The translations under genes were made by a program, and so were the position numbers. DNA of 64,000 nt from Gracilinema caldarium (GTDB taxonomy: Bacteria; Spirochaetota; Spirochaetia; Treponematales; Breznakiellaceae). The stretch covers positions 1 through 64,000 of the forward strand of contig NZ_JAJUHW010000012.1 in the NCBI RefSeq assembly GCF_029265695.1. Direction: 5' to 3'. Below the pieces are notes generated by a model that was not told where the DNA came from, made no database searches, and saw only the letters and a list, made by a program, of their open reading frames with translations. This document shows, in pieces, positions 25,746 to 34,450 of the stretch (the first letter of the stretch is position 1; each line of letters opens with the position of its first letter).

Positions 25746-27358
25746 ATTACTCCAATATGGTTTTCTACTTGTTTTACCCGTGAAGCAGCACCCTTAAGCT
25801 CCGTAAAAAAGGCTTCCAGTTTTGCAGGATCCTTAATACCCGGTTCGGCTTCGAGCCTGCTTGATGCATCGATGAGTTCTAGCCCATACCGGTCCACCAC
25901 AGGGCCCACCGTATCAGGTCCGAGGCCCCCTGCAAGCCATAGCCCCGAAGTTTTAAGATCCGGGATAGCCTCTAAAAAGGCATCCAAGAGTTCCGACCGG
26001 ATCATAGCGCCCGTACCGCCTGCAAAGCCCTCCACCTTGGTATCCAAAAGGATGCGTACCTGTCCTGAATTGATAAGCCGTTTCGCTAGTTCAATATCTT
26101 CTAGGGCTCCGATTCGAAGCACCCGGTAATGGGGCAGCTCGTGCAATACCGGGCTTTCCAGCAGGGGATCCCCATGCCATTGGATTGCGTCAAGAATGCC
26201 TTCCTTACAGAGCCTCTGGGCTTCTTTTGCCAGGGGACTCGAAAGCTCCGTAATCACCCCCACGAGAAGAGGTACGGAACTAGCGGTACGGCGCTTAGAA
26301 TTCAGCATTTTCCGGACTTCCCGGACCAGTTCCGGCCGGGCGGTGCGCTTGCTTTCCGCAAAGATAAAACCCAGCATATCAGCACCGAGTTCTGCAGCCC
26401 CTTCTGCATCCTGGAGCCTTGTGATACCGCAGATTTTCACGAGTGGCCGGGAGCGGGAAGCCGTTTCGACAGTCCCCCCAGCCGATAATTCCAGGTTGGC
26501 CGAGGTGGCTTCCCCGTCAGCCTTATATACGCCATCTCTCCGTTCTGCCAGGGACCGCCAGAAATGGCCCGTCCTGTCAGCTTGAGTTTCCTGGAATGCC
26601 GACACCAGGGCCGCCGCGGCTTCCGGCCGCCTTGCCGCCTCTTCTCCCACCAGGATGCCCTGAAAACCGAGCCGGGCCGCATAACGGGCCGTTTCGGGAT
26701 TCCGTATCCCCGACTCGTAGACTGCATGAACTGGGATAGATCCGATCAGGGCGGCCGGGACGAGGGGATCTATCGTAAAGGTAGCCAGGTCCCGGGCATT
26801 CACCCCCGCAAGAACCGGATAACGTTGGCACACTGCCCTGAGTTTTTCTCCATCTTCCCGGGTTCTGATTTCTACCAGGGCTCGCAGGCCCAGTTCTGCG
26901 GCCCGGCCGGCCATGCTCATGAGGCGGTCGGTTTCCAAAATACGGGCAATGAGCAGCACTGCGCCGGCCCCGCAGCGGTAACTTACCTCAACTTCTTCTT
27001 CAGTAAGAAGAAAGTCCTTCCGTAAAAAGGCAAGGGGCCGCTCCCGGTCCGTATCGCTTCGTGAGGCTGCAAGGAGATCTTTAAGAGAACCCTTGAAATA
27101 ATGGGGCTCCGTCAGAACCGATACAGCCCTGGCCCCGGCGGACCTGTATTGGCGGCACAGGGAGGCAACATCCAGATCGGGGGCTATATCTCCCTTGGAG
27201 GGAGAAGCCCGTTTAATTTCCAGAATAGCTCCCTTTTCCGTGAGAAAGGGAACTACTGGCCGTTCCCGCACCGGAGGAATGGGCTGTCCCAAGGTGGGAC
27301 CAAGCCGCGCAAGATCCTCCCTGCGCCGCTCGATGATAGTATCCAAAATATCAGGCAC
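25742..27358 (-). CDS. trpCF: Bifunctional indole-3-glycerol-phosphate synthase / phosphoribosylanthranilate isomerase
   Basis: 538 residues from GTG 27358, which follows AGAGGAAA and overlaps the trpGD stop by 8 bases. A longer frame to 27580 lies inside trpGD and is rejected. The N-terminal half (to about 255) is TrpC: LEIKRASPSKGDIAPD, VSVLTEPHYFKGS, FLRKDFLL. The C-terminal half is TrpF: VKICGITRLQDAEGAAELGADMLGFIF with catalytic Cys, and LLDTKVEGFAGGTG with catalytic Asp. The fusion is known from enterobacteria, where the fused order is the same. The two barrels carry consecutive steps of the pathway (TrpF acts before TrpC). Confidence 0.95.
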   Translation of the reverse strand: MPDILDTIIERRREDLARLGPTLGQPIPPVRERPVVPFLTEKGAILEIKRASPSKGDIAPDLDVASLCRQYRSAGARAVSVLTEPHYFKGSLKDLLAASRSDTDRERPLAFLRKDFLLTEEEVEVSYRCGAGAVLLIARILETDRLMSMAGRAAELGLRALVEIRTREDGEKLRAVCQRYPVLAGVNARDLATFTIDPLVPAALIGSIPVHAVYESGIRNPETARYAARLGFQGILVGEEAARRPEAAAALVSAFQETQADRTGHFWRSLAERRDGVYKADGEATSANLELSAGGTVETASRSRPLVKICGITRLQDAEGAAELGADMLGFIFAESKRTARPELVREVRKMLNSKRRTASSVPLLVGVITELSSPLAKEAQRLCKEGILDAIQWHGDPLLESPVLHELPHYRVLRIGALEDIELAKRLINSGQVRILLDTKVEGFAGGTGAMIRSELLDAFLEAIPDLKTSGLWLAGGLGPDTVGPVVDRYGLELIDASSRLEAEPGIKDPAKLEAFFTELKGAASRVKQVENHIGVI

Positions 27359-29000
27359 AGGCTTTCCTCTGTTGTGCAAAACAGCGAAGCTCTTCGAGTT
27401 TTTCAGCCACCGCCCCCGAAGCGAGGGTATCGGCGGCCATTTTCGCTCCCTCTGCAATGGTAGCTGCCCTTCCTGCCACATACAGGGCAGCTCCCGCATT
27501 AAAAGCCACCGCCGCTTCCAGAGCGGGTCGGCCCGCGCCGGCAATAAGGTCCAAAGCCAGGTTTGCATTGTAGCGGGCATCGGCGCCCATTAGTTCAGAA
27601 AAGTCGTAGCTTCCCAGCCCCAGAGCCGCGGGGTCAAAAACAAAGCGACGCAGCGCGCCCGATTCATCAATTTCTACTATATCTGTGGGCGCAGACGGCG
27701 ACAGTTCATCCATACCGTCCCGACTGTGAACCGTGAGCACCCGCTTTATGCCCAGGAGATGAGCTGCGGTGGCTACCGTTTCCAGGAGGGACTCATCGTA
27801 GACCCCGATGACCTGATAGGCCGCATCGGCCGGATTGGAGAGGGGCCCTACCAGGTTCATCAGGGTTTTAATGCCCAGGGCCTTCCGAGCCGGAGCGGCA
27901 AAACGCATGGCCCCATGGTAAACCGGCGCAAAAAGGAACACAAAGCCGGTTTCTGCCAGCATTGAGCGGGCTTCGGCGGGGCTCAAGCTCACCGGAATCC
28001 CCAGGGCCTCATAAAAATCTGCGCTGCCGGACTTGCTCGAAACGGCCCGGTTCCCGTGTTTTGCCACCGGGAGCCCGCAGCTTGCAGCCACAAGGGCTGC
28101 CATGGAACTGATATTAAAGGTCCCTAGTCCATCCCCGCCGGTCCCGCAGGTATCGGTAAGATCCTGCAGCATTCGATGTGCAGGGCTATTCTTGAGTTCC
28201 GCGCTTCCTTCTTGCAGGAATGGGGTCTTTTTCCGCCGGAGTACCGCTGCACAGCCAGCAATCTCTTCCGCGCTCGGGCCCTTGGCCGACAGGGCAGTCA
28301 GCATAGCCGCGATCCGCGATGTATCAAGGGCGCCCTCGGTAAGCTCTTCCATAAAGGACTCAGCTTCGCTTCTCTTCAGGTGCTCCCGCCGCAGGACCTT
28401 TTCGAAGGCGCCCTTAAAGGCAAAGGCTTCCCGCCGGTAATTCAGAAAGGCCCTGATCAGGGCTTCGCCGTCGGTGCTAGCCACCGATTCGGGATGGAAC
28501 TGAATGCCTTCGATTGGCAAAGTCCGGTGCCGCAGTCCCATGATATCGCCATCGCTCGAGCGGGCGGTAATTTCCAGGTCTGGACTCAAGCCTTCCTCAG
28601 CAACCACGAGGCTGTGATAGCGGGTAAAGGTTCCTTTGGGACCGATGGTCCTAAAAAGGCCCTTTCCATCCAAATTGATGTCTTCCACTTCGCCGTGGCG
28701 TATGTGCTTAGCCCCCACAATAGGAGAACCAAAGGCGTAGCCTATCGCCTGGTGGCCCAGACAGACCCCTAAAATGGGGCATTTGTCTCCAAAACGGCGA
28801 ATAGCCTCCACGCTGATTCCCGCATCTTCTGGCCTGCCCGGTCCGGGAGAAATCACAAGGTGGCTTGGGTTCAAGGCCTCGAGCCCAGCGATGTCAATTT
28901 CATCGTTCCGAATAACCCTGATGGGTTCGGTGGTGAGCCGGGCAAAATATTGATACAGATTGTAGGTAAAAGAATCGTAATTATCGATGATGACGATCAT
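27351..29000 (-). CDS. trpGD: Anthranilate synthase glutaminase / anthranilate phosphoribosyltransferase fusion
   Basis: 549 residues from ATG 29000 with GGAGGAAA upstream. The N-terminal 190 residues are TrpG, a class I glutaminase: MIVIIDNYDSFTYNLYQY, catalytic Cys in ILGVCLGHQAIGYAFG, and the His-Glu pair in IEGIQFHPESVAS. The remainder is TrpD: TCGTGGDGLGTFNISS (phosphoribosyl-pyrophosphate site), PVAKHGNRAVSSKSGSAD, and NLVGPLSNPA. It supplies ammonia to TrpE and adds ribose phosphate to anthranilate. Its start overlaps the trpE stop by four bases, matching the expected 1:1 complex. Confidence 0.96.
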   Translation of the reverse strand: MIVIIDNYDSFTYNLYQYFARLTTEPIRVIRNDEIDIAGLEALNPSHLVISPGPGRPEDAGISVEAIRRFGDKCPILGVCLGHQAIGYAFGSPIVGAKHIRHGEVEDINLDGKGLFRTIGPKGTFTRYHSLVVAEEGLSPDLEITARSSDGDIMGLRHRTLPIEGIQFHPESVASTDGEALIRAFLNYRREAFAFKGAFEKVLRREHLKRSEAESFMEELTEGALDTSRIAAMLTALSAKGPSAEEIAGCAAVLRRKKTPFLQEGSAELKNSPAHRMLQDLTDTCGTGGDGLGTFNISSMAALVAASCGLPVAKHGNRAVSSKSGSADFYEALGIPVSLSPAEARSMLAETGFVFLFAPVYHGAMRFAAPARKALGIKTLMNLVGPLSNPADAAYQVIGVYDESLLETVATAAHLLGIKRVLTVHSRDGMDELSPSAPTDIVEIDESGALRRFVFDPAALGLGSYDFSELMGADARYNANLALDLIAGAGRPALEAAVAFNAGAALYVAGRAATIAEGAKMAADTLASGAVAEKLEELRCFAQQRKACA

Positions 29001-30412
29001 CGCTTTCCTCCTTGTAAAGCGGCCCTGAGGGCAGCTAGCTTTTCGTTGGTTTCTTCCCATTCACGGTCCGGCGTTGACGCATAGACGATGCCCGCCCCGG
29101 ACTGGAGATGCCAGAGACCGTCTTTGACCAGGGCCGACCGTATGGTGATGCAGGTATCAAAACCGCCATGTACATCAAAGTATCCCACCGCGCCGGCATA
29201 AAAGCTCCGATCAAAGCGCTCAAGGGATGATACTATCTCGATGGCCTTAAGCTTCGGGGCGCCGCTTACCGTCCCGGCGGGGAAGGCCGCCCGGAGCACC
29301 TGGGGACCCTCTATGCCCTCGTCGGGTACGCCCTCGACCTCGGACACGATGTGCATAACATGGCTAAAGTGTTCGATTTCCATGTTGCGGCTCACCGTAA
29401 CAGAGCCGGGCTTGCAGACCCGTCCGAGGTCGTTTCGAGCCAGGTCCACGAGCATAAGGTGCTCCGCCCGTTCCTTAGGATCAGCCAGGAGGTCCTGTTC
29501 AAGCTGCCGGTCTTCTTCGGCGGTCCTTCCCCGCCGCCTCGTCCCCGCGATGGGCCGTATCGAGGCAATGCCGTTCCTGAGCCGTACGAGGCTTTCCGGA
29601 GATGCCCCCAAGAGCTGGTAAGCCCCAAAATCAATATAAAACAGATAAGGCGATGGACTTGTAGAACGGAGGCGCCGGTAGCCCTCCAGGGCTGGGAGGC
29701 TGCTTCGGCCGGTTAAACGCCGGGACAGCACTGCCTGCAAGAGGTCCCCCGCCACGATATGTTCATGGATAGCCTGAACACCATCCTTAAAGGTCCGTTC
29801 TTCGAGGGCTTCATCACTTACAATTTCAAAGGGCGCGGATTCTGCGGCCTTTTCCAAATAGGTAAAATCCAGGTCATCCAGCCGCCGCCTGATTTCCGAA
29901 ATCCGTTTATTAAGATCTATCTGGTGTTCCTCATAGTTAAGACCCACCAGGTGCATAATATCCGTATAGTGGTCGATGATAAGATAGAGGTGGCCCACGA
30001 TAAATTCTGCTTCGCTCACTCCAATAGGATCGGGCTTTTGGGCCAAACGAACCCTGTCGCAGCGGCGTACGAAATCGTAACCCAGAAAACCAATTCCCGC
30101 ACCAGGAACGGGGAGGTCAGGCGCGGTGTTTTTATTCTGCAGAGCTACCCGGGCCAGCACATCCAAAATGTCCTTGGCCGTGGCATCCGGCCAGGGGCTC
30201 TCCTTGCCATTCAGTTCCCAGTAGACCCCATCGGGCCGCTGCCGAATCCTAAAGGCCTCGTCCAGCTGGATAATAGAATAGCGCTCCCGCCCTTTCTTAA
30301 AGGACGCGGACTCAAGAATAGCCACGGCCCCCAATTTTTTAGCTGCCGTAAAGGGGGTAAACCGTTCACCCGGCAGGGAAACCACCACCCCGTCATCACG
30401 AATATCCGCCAT
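28997..30412 (-). CDS. trpE: Anthranilate synthase component I
   Basis: 471 residues from ATG 30412, preceded by AAGGGGA; the frame extends to 30463 but the upstream part overlaps the promoter. It makes anthranilate from chorismate. The core shows GASPESLVRLR, PIAGTRRRGR, and the YAGAVGYFDVHG region. An AILESAS motif near the N-terminus corresponds to the LLES element through which tryptophan inhibits the enzyme, so feedback inhibition is likely. It is the first gene of the operon. Confidence 0.96.
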   Translation of the reverse strand: MADIRDDGVVVSLPGERFTPFTAAKKLGAVAILESASFKKGRERYSIIQLDEAFRIRQRPDGVYWELNGKESPWPDATAKDILDVLARVALQNKNTAPDLPVPGAGIGFLGYDFVRRCDRVRLAQKPDPIGVSEAEFIVGHLYLIIDHYTDIMHLVGLNYEEHQIDLNKRISEIRRRLDDLDFTYLEKAAESAPFEIVSDEALEERTFKDGVQAIHEHIVAGDLLQAVLSRRLTGRSSLPALEGYRRLRSTSPSPYLFYIDFGAYQLLGASPESLVRLRNGIASIRPIAGTRRRGRTAEEDRQLEQDLLADPKERAEHLMLVDLARNDLGRVCKPGSVTVSRNMEIEHFSHVMHIVSEVEGVPDEGIEGPQVLRAAFPAGTVSGAPKLKAIEIVSSLERFDRSFYAGAVGYFDVHGGFDTCITIRSALVKDGLWHLQSGAGIVYASTPDREWEETNEKLAALRAALQGGKR

Positions 30413-30433
30413 ACAATCCCCTTGCGTTTCTTT

Positions 30434-30463
30434 ATATAGTAACACTTGGGAATATAGCAACAC
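30434..30463. repeat. Direct repeat at the trp promoter
   Basis: ATATAGTAACAC (30434-30445) and ATATAGCAACAC (30452-30463) match in 11 of 12 bases with an 18-base period. One copy covers the -10 region and the other the start of the trpE leader. Two helical-face-aligned half-sites would suit a repressor acting at the promoter; no regulator gene is adjacent. Confidence 0.6.
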
Positions 30464-30479
30464 AAAACGTTTCTGTCAA
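30451..30479 (-). promoter_or_regulatory. trp operon promoter
   Basis: On the minus strand consensus TTGACA (30479-30474), exactly 17 bases, TATATT (30456-30451). About 33 bases of leader precede trpE, too short for a leader peptide with attenuator, so classical trp attenuation is unlikely. Confidence 0.8.
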
Positions 30480-30668
30480 TAGAAACATTAAAATATTTTA
30501 TTTATTTTAGCTATTGGAAAAGTCAGTCATTACTCTTCGAATTATGAAATTGGATCAAATATCAATGTTAAAATACAGATGAGTTTAATTTGTAAATTGA
30601 AAATAAAGATAAAAGAAAGCCCCCAGCTGCTCAATTAAGCAAACTGGGGTTTTTAGTTTGCAATACGC
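30480..30668. other. AT-rich intergenic region upstream of trpE
   Basis: 189 bases between the trp promoter and the 3' end of the small membrane-protein gene. Apart from the terminator hairpin at 30621-30649 it holds no convincing gene; a 19-codon plus-strand frame from 30579 lacks a ribosome site and is not called. Confidence 0.6.
30600..30654 (-). terminator. Intrinsic terminator downstream of the small membrane-protein gene
   Basis: CCCCAG (30621-30626) pairs with CTGGGG (30644-30649), with further pairing of TGCT and AGCA inside. On the minus strand the stem is followed by a T-rich CTTTCTTTTATC; on the plus strand by TTTTT. It can work in both directions. Confidence 0.75.
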
Positions 30669-30950
30669 TTACCACCAGCCGAAGGCGGTGCCGCAGCGGG
30701 TCAGGTACCACACAAACACGATGCCTACAACCACGGCGTAGGTAAGGAACCAGGGCATCATGGCTCCCCGTTCCTTCTTGAGCAGGGCCCACTGGAACAT
30801 GCTGAACCCGATACATACGATATAGCCGATGAGGGCAAAAATACCGTAGGTAACATTGGGAATGGCCAGAGAATCAAGGCCGAATACAAAAGTAAATGCA
30901 AAAAGTACAACGAGACCTAGAAAAAGCAACATACTGGTTCTGTTATCCAT
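30669..30950 (-). CDS. Small membrane protein, three predicted helices
   Basis: About 93 residues, not recognised. Three hydrophobic segments: MLLFLGLVVLFAFTFVFGL, YGIFALIGYIVCIGFSMFQ and FLTYAVVVGIVFVWYLT, separated by a short KKERGA loop. It ends RCGTAFGWW. AAGGAG precedes two adjacent ATGs; the second (30950) has the better spacing. It stands alone and has a terminator. Its function cannot be inferred. Confidence 0.75.
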   Translation of the reverse strand: MDNRTSMLLFLGLVVLFAFTFVFGLDSLAIPNVTYGIFALIGYIVCIGFSMFQWALLKKERGAMMPWFLTYAVVVGIVFVWYLTRCGTAFGWW

Positions 30951-31086
30951 CATAAACTCCTTAGCGAAGCAATACGGTAAAAATAGTATAACTTGTCAGC
31001 CCCTGCTTGTCCATTACAAAACTAGCTTTTTTCCTTATCTGATTTTCTTATCGAAAGCTGCTTCGCAACACGTTTCATGCATTTCA

Positions 31087-31115
31087 TTGACGATACATCG
31101 ATGCTGTGTTATATT
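31087..31115 (+). promoter_or_regulatory. Promoter of the tatD-dus unit
   Basis: TTGACG (31087-31092), 17 bases, TATATT (31110-31115). The leader to ATG 31167 is about 45 bases and has no clear Shine-Dalgarno. Confidence 0.65.
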
Positions 31116-31166
31116 ATGAGTAATCCAGTTTGGAATCCCCCTATCATTATTCTTTTGGACTAAGCC

Positions 31167-31943
31167 ATGCAGTATTTTGATACTCACGCCCACATAGGGC
31201 TCATCTATGATGACCCTATCGAGCAGCTCATTGTTACTCAGGAAGCCCGGCAAGCATCGGTAAGTCGGATTGTTTCGATATGTAACAGTCTGCACGACTT
31301 TGTCAAAGTATACGAAAACTTGAAATCAGCTACTCACGTATACCATGCAGTCGGTGTTTCTCCTTCGGAAGTACAGAATCCTGGGAAAAACTGGGTTCAG
31401 ACCATTGAACAGAGCGTACGGCTGCCTCGGGTTGTCGCTATTGGCGAAATCGGATTGGACTATTTCCGTAAATTTGGGGACAAGAAGTCCCAGATAGAAC
31501 TGTTCATTACCCAGCTTGAACTGGCAGCAAAGCTCGATCTGCCTGTCATTATTCACAACCGGGAAGCTGGACAGGATGTTTTAGAAATACTCCGGGACCG
31601 GCTGCCGCCCAAGGGTGGTGTGCTTCACTGCTATTCGGAAGATGCAGCCTATGCCGAGAAAGCTCTGGATCTGAACCTGTATTTTTCTTTTGCAGGGAAC
31701 CTAACATACCGGAACGCCCGTAATCTCCACGAAACGGTGCGCATGTTGCCCCTGGATAGGATCCTTATCGAATCGGAAAGCCCCTTTATGGTTCCAGCGG
31801 AATACCGGGGCAAACGAAACATGCCTAAATACCTCCCGTCCACGGCCCATTTCCTGGCGGATATGCTTGAAATGGACGAAGAAGAGCTTGCATCAATCCT
31901 TTGGGAAAACTCTAACCGGTTCTTTGGGCTGCCGCAGGCATAA
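31167..31943 (+). CDS. TatD family metal-dependent deoxyribonuclease
   Basis: 258 residues forming an amidohydrolase-type barrel. Metal ligands are visible as FDTHAHIG at the N-terminus, GEIGLDYFRKFG, PVIIHNREAGQD, GGVLHCYSEDA and LIESESPFMVPAEYRGKRN. The usual Asp in LxETDxP is Glu here (ESESP), a variant that might weaken metal binding. TatD proteins are 3'-5' exonucleases in DNA and RNA quality control. It precedes the dihydrouridine synthase by 11 bases. Confidence 0.92.
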   Translation: MQYFDTHAHIGLIYDDPIEQLIVTQEARQASVSRIVSICNSLHDFVKVYENLKSATHVYHAVGVSPSEVQNPGKNWVQTIEQSVRLPRVVAIGEIGLDYFRKFGDKKSQIELFITQLELAAKLDLPVIIHNREAGQDVLEILRDRLPPKGGVLHCYSEDAAYAEKALDLNLYFSFAGNLTYRNARNLHETVRMLPLDRILIESESPFMVPAEYRGKRNMPKYLPSTAHFLADMLEMDEEELASILWENSNRFFGLPQA

Positions 31944-31954
31944 CACCATTGAAC

Positions 31955-32965
31955 ATGGAAAAAACCATGACAGATGCAGAAAAACCGCTCTACCGGTCAG
32001 TAAGCATAGGCAGCCTTGAACTCGAAGGCAATCTATTCCTTGCACCGGTAGCGGGTTACTCAGACCGGGCATTTCGCTCGGTCTGCATCGAATTTGGCGC
32101 CAATTTTACCTGCACCGAGCTTATTTCTTCGGAAGCCCTGATAAGGGACTCAAAAAAATCAGAGTACCTGCTCCTCCGGGCTGAAAACGAGCGGGCCTAT
32201 GCGATTCAACTCTTTGGGTCCGATCCAGAAGTAATGTATCAAGCAGCCCTCAGGTTAGCGCCGTACCATCCCGAAGCGGTGGATATAAACTGCGGCTGTC
32301 CTGTTCCTAAGGTGGTTAAAACCGGAGCTGGTTCGGCCCTTATGAAAGACATTCCCCGTTTTGGCAGGATTGTTGAGGCCGTAACAAGGGCTTCTCGGGA
32401 AGCCCTCGGGAATGTTCCTGTTACCGTGAAAATAAGATCAGGCTGGGATGAACAGAGCATCAACTATCGGGAGGCTGCTGCTGCTGCGGTGGAAAACGGA
32501 GCTGTTCTCGTCGCCCTCCATGCCCGCACCCGCGCCCAGGGGTACTCAGGCTCAGCAAACTGGGACCATATCGCAGATCTCGCCAGCCGGCTCAAGGTAC
32601 CAGTGGTAGGTTCCGGTGACTTGTTTAGTCCCGAGGATGCCCAGCGGATGCTCAAGGAAACCGGCTGCGCCGCAGTCATGTTTGCCCGGGGAGCCATGGG
32701 GAACCCCTTTATTTTTGCCGAAACCCGATCGCTCCTGGAAACCGGCACTTATGAGCCAGTGCCAGCCCCACAACGTATACAAACAGGCTTTACTCAGCTT
32801 AAGCGTTTAGCCGCAGATATTGGAGAGCATCTTGCCTGCAGGGAAATGCGTAAACAGTTCTGTGCCTACACTAAAGGGATATCCGGAGGAGCTGCACTGC
32901 GCAATGAACTGGTACATGCAGAAACAATACTGCAGTATCAGCACATATTAGCCGATTATTTATAA
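31955..32965 (+). CDS. tRNA-dihydrouridine synthase (DusB-like)
   Basis: 336 residues from ATG 31955 (the frame opens at a TTG six bases earlier). An FMN-binding barrel: LFLAPVAGYSDRAFR, the catalytic Cys in VDINCGCPVPKVVKTGAGSAL, VKIRSGWD, LHARTRAQGYSG and VVGSGDLFSPEDA. It reduces a uridine in the tRNA D-loop; which position is undecided. No Shine-Dalgarno is evident, so translation may be coupled to tatD. Confidence 0.94.
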   Translation: MEKTMTDAEKPLYRSVSIGSLELEGNLFLAPVAGYSDRAFRSVCIEFGANFTCTELISSEALIRDSKKSEYLLLRAENERAYAIQLFGSDPEVMYQAALRLAPYHPEAVDINCGCPVPKVVKTGAGSALMKDIPRFGRIVEAVTRASREALGNVPVTVKIRSGWDEQSINYREAAAAAVENGAVLVALHARTRAQGYSGSANWDHIADLASRLKVPVVGSGDLFSPEDAQRMLKETGCAAVMFARGAMGNPFIFAETRSLLETGTYEPVPAPQRIQTGFTQLKRLAADIGEHLACREMRKQFCAYTKGISGGAALRNELVHAETILQYQHILADYL

Positions 32966-33021
32966 AGGGATTTTATTAACTCCCTTGTGAAACTAACCAG
33001 AGGGTGCTAGGATATTGTAGT

Positions 33022-34104
33022 ATGTCAGAATCTGAAAATGACAAAGTAGATAGCAATCTAGCAGAACTCGAACCATTTGATCCCTTTGTCGTGGATCACG
33101 AAAAACAGATATTCGATCTGCGGCAGCTTCTGGAAATATCAAAAAGTCTCAACTCAACCCTGGATTACAGCATCCTGATAGACTCAATTCTTTTTATCTG
33201 CATGGCCCAAATGAAGGTTATTAAAGCAGGCCTCTTTGCAAAAAAGGGCCTTGATTCCACCGAGTTTGTGCTCCAGAGAAATTTTAAGGGTTTTGATATC
33301 GACCTATCCCGAGAGTATGCTATTCCAGAAAACCACCCGCTCATTCGCCTCTTTGCAGAACGCTATGGATGCTACACCTTGGAGGACATCCACAAATGCA
33401 TCGGCCCCCTGGAAGGACTTGAACATATCGAAGCCATGGAACCGTCCCTCCTCGTTCCTCTCAAAACCAAGGGACAGATAAACGGCATCCTGATTTTAGG
33501 AGAACGGATCGACGAAACTGAATTTGATCCCTACGAACGGGAGTATCTCCTTAACATTGCGACCCTGGCGGCTATTTCCATAAACAACGCATTTCTTTTT
33601 GAAATGACCACCACCGACATGATGACTAAACTAAAAATGAAGCACTACTTCTTCACCGTGCTGCAGGACCGCTACGGAAACAATGACATGCCGCCCAAGG
33701 GCTTTAACATCATCATGCTGGATATCGATTTCTTTAAGCGATTTAACGATACCTACGGACACGCCTGCGGCGATATGGTGCTCATTTCGGTAGCAAGAAC
33801 CATCGCCGACCACGTTCGCAGTACGGATATTGCGGCCCGCTATGGTGGAGAAGAGTTTGTGGTGCTTATCGCGGAAGATGGCCCCGAAACGGCTATAAAA
33901 ATCGCAGAACGCATCCGGCAAGCCATCGAAGATATGGAAACCCAGTACGAAGGCCAAACACTCAAAATTACCGTTTCCTGCGGTGTGGCCAGTTACAACA
34001 AACATATCGATAACAATCCCAAGTCCGTAGTAGATCGGGCGGACCGGGCGCTCTATCAATCTAAACAGCAGGGCAGAAACCGGGTTACCTTTCTAGAAAA
34101 CTGA
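33022..34104 (+). CDS. GAF-GGDEF diguanylate cyclase
   Basis: 360 residues, soluble. Residues about 30-195 are a GAF-like sensor domain, and residues about 196-360 a GGDEF domain. The active site is intact as GGEEF (275-279). An RxxD inhibitory site (RSTD, 266-269) lies five residues before it, so product inhibition by cyclic di-GMP is expected. LDIDFFKRFNDTYGHACGD binds metal and GTP. The GAF domain's ligand is unknown. The ATG at 33022 is chosen over GTG 33004. TTGTGA, 17 bases, TAGGAT (33008-33013) ends eight bases before it. It runs into the ferredoxin gene. Confidence 0.93.
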   Translation: MSESENDKVDSNLAELEPFDPFVVDHEKQIFDLRQLLEISKSLNSTLDYSILIDSILFICMAQMKVIKAGLFAKKGLDSTEFVLQRNFKGFDIDLSREYAIPENHPLIRLFAERYGCYTLEDIHKCIGPLEGLEHIEAMEPSLLVPLKTKGQINGILILGERIDETEFDPYEREYLLNIATLAAISINNAFLFEMTTTDMMTKLKMKHYFFTVLQDRYGNNDMPPKGFNIIMLDIDFFKRFNDTYGHACGDMVLISVARTIADHVRSTDIAARYGGEEFVVLIAEDGPETAIKIAERIRQAIEDMETQYEGQTLKITVSCGVASYNKHIDNNPKSVVDRADRALYQSKQQGRNRVTFLEN

Positions 34105-34109
34105 AGCAT

Positions 34110-34418
34110 ATGGTACAAATCAAGGTACATCATATTGATGGCCGGATCTCCCGCATATCCGTATCTCCTGCGGTTTCGCTGCTTAATTCGTTACTTTCTG
34201 CAGGCATTGCCATGCACCACCGCTGCGGCGGCAAGGCCCAATGCGGCACCTGCCGCATCAGAATAAGCGCCACAAGCAAAGACAGCACAGTTGCAAACAG
34301 TATCTCAGCCAAAGAGGCAGAACGGCTTACAGCCATTAGAGCGGATCCTGCGGCAGGAGACCGGCTTGCCTGCCAGACCTATGTTTTTGCCGACACCGAT
34401 GTATATCTTTTCGATTGA
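34110..34418 (+). CDS. 2Fe-2S ferredoxin
   Basis: 102 residues. Cluster cysteines are Cys39, Cys45, Cys48 (RCGGKAQCGTC) and Cys88 (RLACQT), spaced C-x5-C-x2-C as in adrenodoxin-like ferredoxins and the ferredoxin domain of corrinoid-activating proteins. It starts 5 bases after the cyclase stop. An electron partner is not encoded beside it. Confidence 0.9.
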   Translation: MVQIKVHHIDGRISRISVSPAVSLLNSLLSAGIAMHHRCGGKAQCGTCRIRISATSKDSTVANSISAKEAERLTAIRADPAAGDRLACQTYVFADTDVYLFD

Positions 34419-34450
34419 CCAGGTCATCCCCGCTCAAGTATGTTAATACC

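Noticed and set aside
24519-26129. A 536-codon plus-strand open frame
   Set aside because: It lies opposite trpB and the end of trpCF, has no domain or ribosome site, and arises from the codon use of the minus-strand genes.
30579-30638. 19-codon trp leader peptide
   Set aside because: It is on the plus strand, opposite to trpE, without a ribosome site or Trp codons.
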